Source: an uncultured Streptococcus sp.
Lineage (GTDB): Bacteria > Bacillota > Bacilli > Lactobacillales > Streptococcaceae
NCBI GenBank assembly: GCA_902461025.1
Contig: CABPWC010000008.1
Location: forward strand, 1 to 31,523
DNA: 31,523 nucleotides
Reading direction: 5' to 3'
Positions 29,527 through 31,523 of the stretch are shown one piece after another (position 1 is the stretch's first letter; each line of letters opens with the position of its first letter). Made by a program: the position numbers and the translations under genes. The notes beneath the pieces are model-generated. The model was not told the DNA's origin and made no database searches. It worked only from the letters and a program-made list of their open reading frames with translations.

Positions 29527-30422
29527 GGTTTCAGTTTATTGCTGACGAACATGTCAAGATCAAAACCTTTCTGAAAAAACATGAAGTTTCTAAAGGGTTA
29601 CTTGCCAAGATTAAGTTTCGAGGTGGTGATATTCGAGTCAACGGGCATCCGCAGAATGCAACCTATCTCTTAGATATCGGAGATGAGGTCGTCATTGATA
29701 TTCCTCCAGAGGAAGGTTTTGAGACCCTGGAAGCAATTGATTATCCTCTAGATATTCTATTTGAAGATGATCATTTCTTGATTATCAACAAACCCTTTGG
29801 AGTCGCTTCAATCCCTAGTGTCAATCATTCTAATACCATTGCCAACTTTATTAAGGGCTACTATGTAAAACAAAACTATGAGAATCAGCAGGTTCATATT
29901 GTGACTCGGCTTGATAGAGATACCTCTGGATTGATGTTTTTTGCTAAACACGGCTATGCGCATGCCAGATTAGACAAACAGTTGCAAAAAAAGGCTATTG
30001 AAAAGCGTTATTACGCATTAGTCAAGGGAGATGGTCATCTGGAACCTCAGGCTGAAATCATCGCTCCAATAGCCCGAGATGAAGATTCTATCATCACGCG
30101 ACGAGTAGCAAAGGGTGGGAAATATGCTCATACGTCCTATCAAATCGTGGCATCTTATGGGAATATTCACTTAGTTGATATTCGTCTCCACACCGGGAGA
30201 ACCCACCAGATTCGGGTTCATTTCTCGCATATTGGATTTCCGTTGCTCGGAGATGATCTTTATGGGGGAAGTTTAGAACATGGCATCGAGCGCCAGGCTC
30301 TACATTGCCATTACTTATCGTTCTATCATCCTTTCTTAGAAGAGCAGTTAGAGCTAGAATGCCCACTGCCGGATGATTTCGACACACTTATTACACAGTT
30401 ATCAAATAATAATTTATCTTAA
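29523..30422 (+). CDS. RluD-family pseudouridine synthase
   Basis: This 299-aa protein converts uridine to pseudouridine in RNA. It has an S4-like N-terminal part (KTFLKKHEVSKGLLAKIKFRGGDIRVNG, type only) and the RluA-family catalytic block HIVTRLDRDTSGLMFFAK, with the catalytic aspartate D131. Then KRYYALVKGDG, LHTGRTHQIRVHFSHIGFPLLGDDLYGG and a closing ALHCHYLSFYHPF follow. The family includes RluD, RluA and RluC-type enzymes; which rRNA or tRNA site is modified cannot be told. The gene starts by ATGA overlap with nadK and ends 15 nt before pta. Confidence 0.92.
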   Translation: MRFQFIADEHVKIKTFLKKHEVSKGLLAKIKFRGGDIRVNGHPQNATYLLDIGDEVVIDIPPEEGFETLEAIDYPLDILFEDDHFLIINKPFGVASIPSVNHSNTIANFIKGYYVKQNYENQQVHIVTRLDRDTSGLMFFAKHGYAHARLDKQLQKKAIEKRYYALVKGDGHLEPQAEIIAPIARDEDSIITRRVAKGGKYAHTSYQIVASYGNIHLVDIRLHTGRTHQIRVHFSHIGFPLLGDDLYGGSLEHGIERQALHCHYLSFYHPFLEEQLELECPLPDDFDTLITQLSNNNLS

Positions 30423-30437
30423 AAGGAGTCAAAACTC

Positions 30438-31412
30438 ATGGAAGTTTTTGAAAGTTTGAAAGCCAACCTAGTTGGTAAAAATGCACGCATCGTTCTACCT
30501 GAAGGTGAAGAACCACGTATCCTACAAGCAACGAAGCGTTTGGTTAAAGAAACAGAAGTTATCCCAGTTCTCCTAGGAAACCCTGACAAGATTAAAATCT
30601 ATCTCGAAATCGAAGGAATTACAGAAGGTTACGAAGTCATCGATCCAGAACATTACCCACAATTTGAAGATATGGTTGCTTCACTTGTTGAACGTCGTAA
30701 AGGAAAAATGACAGAAGAAGAAGCGAGAGAAGTACTCATCAATGATGTTAACTACTTTGGTGTTATGTTAGTTTATATGGGCTTGGTTGATGGTATGGTT
30801 TCAGGAGCTATTCACTCTACAGCTTCAACAGTTCGTCCAGCTCTTCAAATTATCAAGACTCGTCCAAATGTTAGCCGTACATCAGGTGCCTTCCTTATGG
30901 TTCGTGGCACTGAACGTTACTTGTTTGGTGACTGTGCTATCAACATCAACCCTGATGCTGATGCTCTAGCTGAAATCGCGATTAACTCAGCTATCACAGC
31001 TAAGATGTTTGGTATCGAACCTAAAATTGCTATGCTTAGCTATTCAACTAAAGGTTCAGGTTTTGGTGAAAGTGTTGATAAGGTTGTCGAAGCAACAAAA
31101 ATCGCTCATGAGCTTCGTCCAGACCTTGAAATTGATGGCGAATTGCAATTTGACGCTGCTTTTGTTCCAGAAACTGCAGCTCTTAAAGCACCTGGAAGTA
31201 ATGTAGCTGGACAAGCTAATGTCTTTATCTTCCCTGGTATTGAAGCAGGTAACATTGGTTACAAGATGGCAGAACGTCTTGGTGGATTTGCTGCAGTTGG
31301 ACCTGTATTGCAAGGACTTAACAAACCTGTAAATGACCTTTCTCGCGGATGTAACTCTGACGATGTTTATAAACTAACTCTAATCACAGCAGCACAAGCT
31401 GTTCATCAATAA
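30438..31412 (+). CDS. pta: Phosphate acetyltransferase
   Basis: This 324-aa enzyme interconverts acetyl-CoA and acetyl phosphate, feeding acetate kinase. Seen are ARIVLPEGEEPRILQAT, VDGMVSGAIHSTASTVRPALQIIKT (type only), AININPDADALAEIAINSA, MLSYSTKGSGFGESVDKVVEAT and a closing GFAAVGPVLQGLNKPVNDLSRGC, which are the usual Pta blocks; the length suits the short (single-domain) form. AGGAG lies 8 nt before the ATG. It is the last gene of the relQ operon, with a terminator 9 nt on. Its codon choice (many GGT, CGT and GAA codons) suggests high expression. Confidence 0.96.
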   Translation: MEVFESLKANLVGKNARIVLPEGEEPRILQATKRLVKETEVIPVLLGNPDKIKIYLEIEGITEGYEVIDPEHYPQFEDMVASLVERRKGKMTEEEAREVLINDVNYFGVMLVYMGLVDGMVSGAIHSTASTVRPALQIIKTRPNVSRTSGAFLMVRGTERYLFGDCAININPDADALAEIAINSAITAKMFGIEPKIAMLSYSTKGSGFGESVDKVVEATKIAHELRPDLEIDGELQFDAAFVPETAALKAPGSNVAGQANVFIFPGIEAGNIGYKMAERLGGFAAVGPVLQGLNKPVNDLSRGCNSDDVYKLTLITAAQAVHQ

Positions 31413-31420
31413 GAATTTTA

Positions 31421-31452
31421 TCCCTCTTTTCCTCTTGGTAAAGGGGGATTTT
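31421..31452 (+). terminator. Terminator after pta
   Basis: TCCCTCTTT (31421-31429) pairs with AAAGGGGGA (31440-31448), including one T-G pair, followed by TTTT. Confidence 0.8.
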
Positions 31453-31495
31453 CCTTTTATTTAGATACCATTCATCTGCAAAAATAGCCAAAATA

Positions 31496-31504
31496 TGGTA
31501 AAAT
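31496..31504 (+). promoter_or_regulatory. Extended -10 of the next gene
   Basis: TGG followed by TAAAAT (31499-31504) sits 19 bp before the window end. It is of the same type as the tex and relQ promoters. The gene it would serve lies outside the window. Confidence 0.4.
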
Positions 31505-31523
31505 AGTCAGTAATCATCTATGT

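Noticed and set aside
1..31523. Mobile elements, BOX/RUP repeats, CRISPR arrays, tRNA genes
   Set aside because: I saw no transposase, no repeated spacers, no long direct repeats and no cloverleaf sequences on reading both strands; a repeat-search program could still find short degenerate copies.

Overview
The window looks like chromosome of a mitis-group Streptococcus (S. pneumoniae, S. mitis, S. oralis or S. infantis type). The evidence is low-GC coding sequence, strong AGGAGG-type ribosome sites, extended -10 promoters (TGnTATAAT), a competence combox in front of radC, and long blocks of genes whose order matches pneumococcal chromosomes as I remember them (the polyamine block speA-speE-lys1-nspC-aguA-aguB, and the block radC-amidotransferase-rex-DUF4649-DUF1831-cysteine desulfurase-prs-CYTH-relQ-nadK-rluD-pta). 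I see no tRNA, rRNA, insertion sequence, phage gene or CRISPR array. The species is inferred, not proven.

Region 1 (1-6126) is accessory. It opens with the 5' part of a leftward membrane-protein gene. A tight rightward series of seven small soluble proteins follows (310-4606): a DUF1877/YfbM protein, an unassigned protein, a CbrC/UPF0167 protein with an extra N-terminal half, two unrecognised acidic proteins, a probable NTF2-fold immunity protein, and a DUF4261 protein. Two overlapping membrane-protein genes (4650-6126) close the series at a terminator. It resembles an orphan immunity-gene array of the polymorphic-toxin kind, with no toxin in view.

Region 2 (6127-13412) is the polyamine operon. 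The 595-bp stretch before speA holds a strong promoter, a roughly 330-nt structured RNA with a long-range closing stem and several hairpins, and a very good intrinsic terminator just before speA. I see no promoter between that terminator and speA, so the RNA may be an attenuating leader (riboswitch-like) rather than a free sRNA. The enzymes can make agmatine (SpeA), N-carbamoylputrescine (AguA) and putrescine (AguB), and then spermidine through carboxyspermidine (Lys1/CASDH and NspC). SpeE is present, but no AdoMet decarboxylase (speD) to feed it is visible.

Region 3 (13413-17096) has an unrecognised zinc-ribbon protein paired with a TPR protein. A convergent leftward operon follows: a 43-aa protein, a YcgR-type permease and its YcgQ/DUF1980 partner.

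Region 4 (17097-23116) holds tex (apparently leaderless) overlapping an SprT-like gene, then a PspC-domain membrane protein. A VIT-family transporter diverges from an O-acetylhomoserine sulfhydrylase gene, whose promoter has a LysR-type operator candidate upstream. RadC with its combox ends the region.

Region 5 (23117-31523) is housekeeping. Leftward genes are CYTH phosphatase, prs, cysteine desulfurase, DUF1831, DUF4649, then rex and a class-I amidotransferase. Rightward genes are relQ, nadK, an RluD-family synthase and pta. The CYTH and relQ promoters face each other so closely that both predicted start sites fall at about 27971. This places alarmone, PRPP, NADP and acetyl-phosphate functions side by side.
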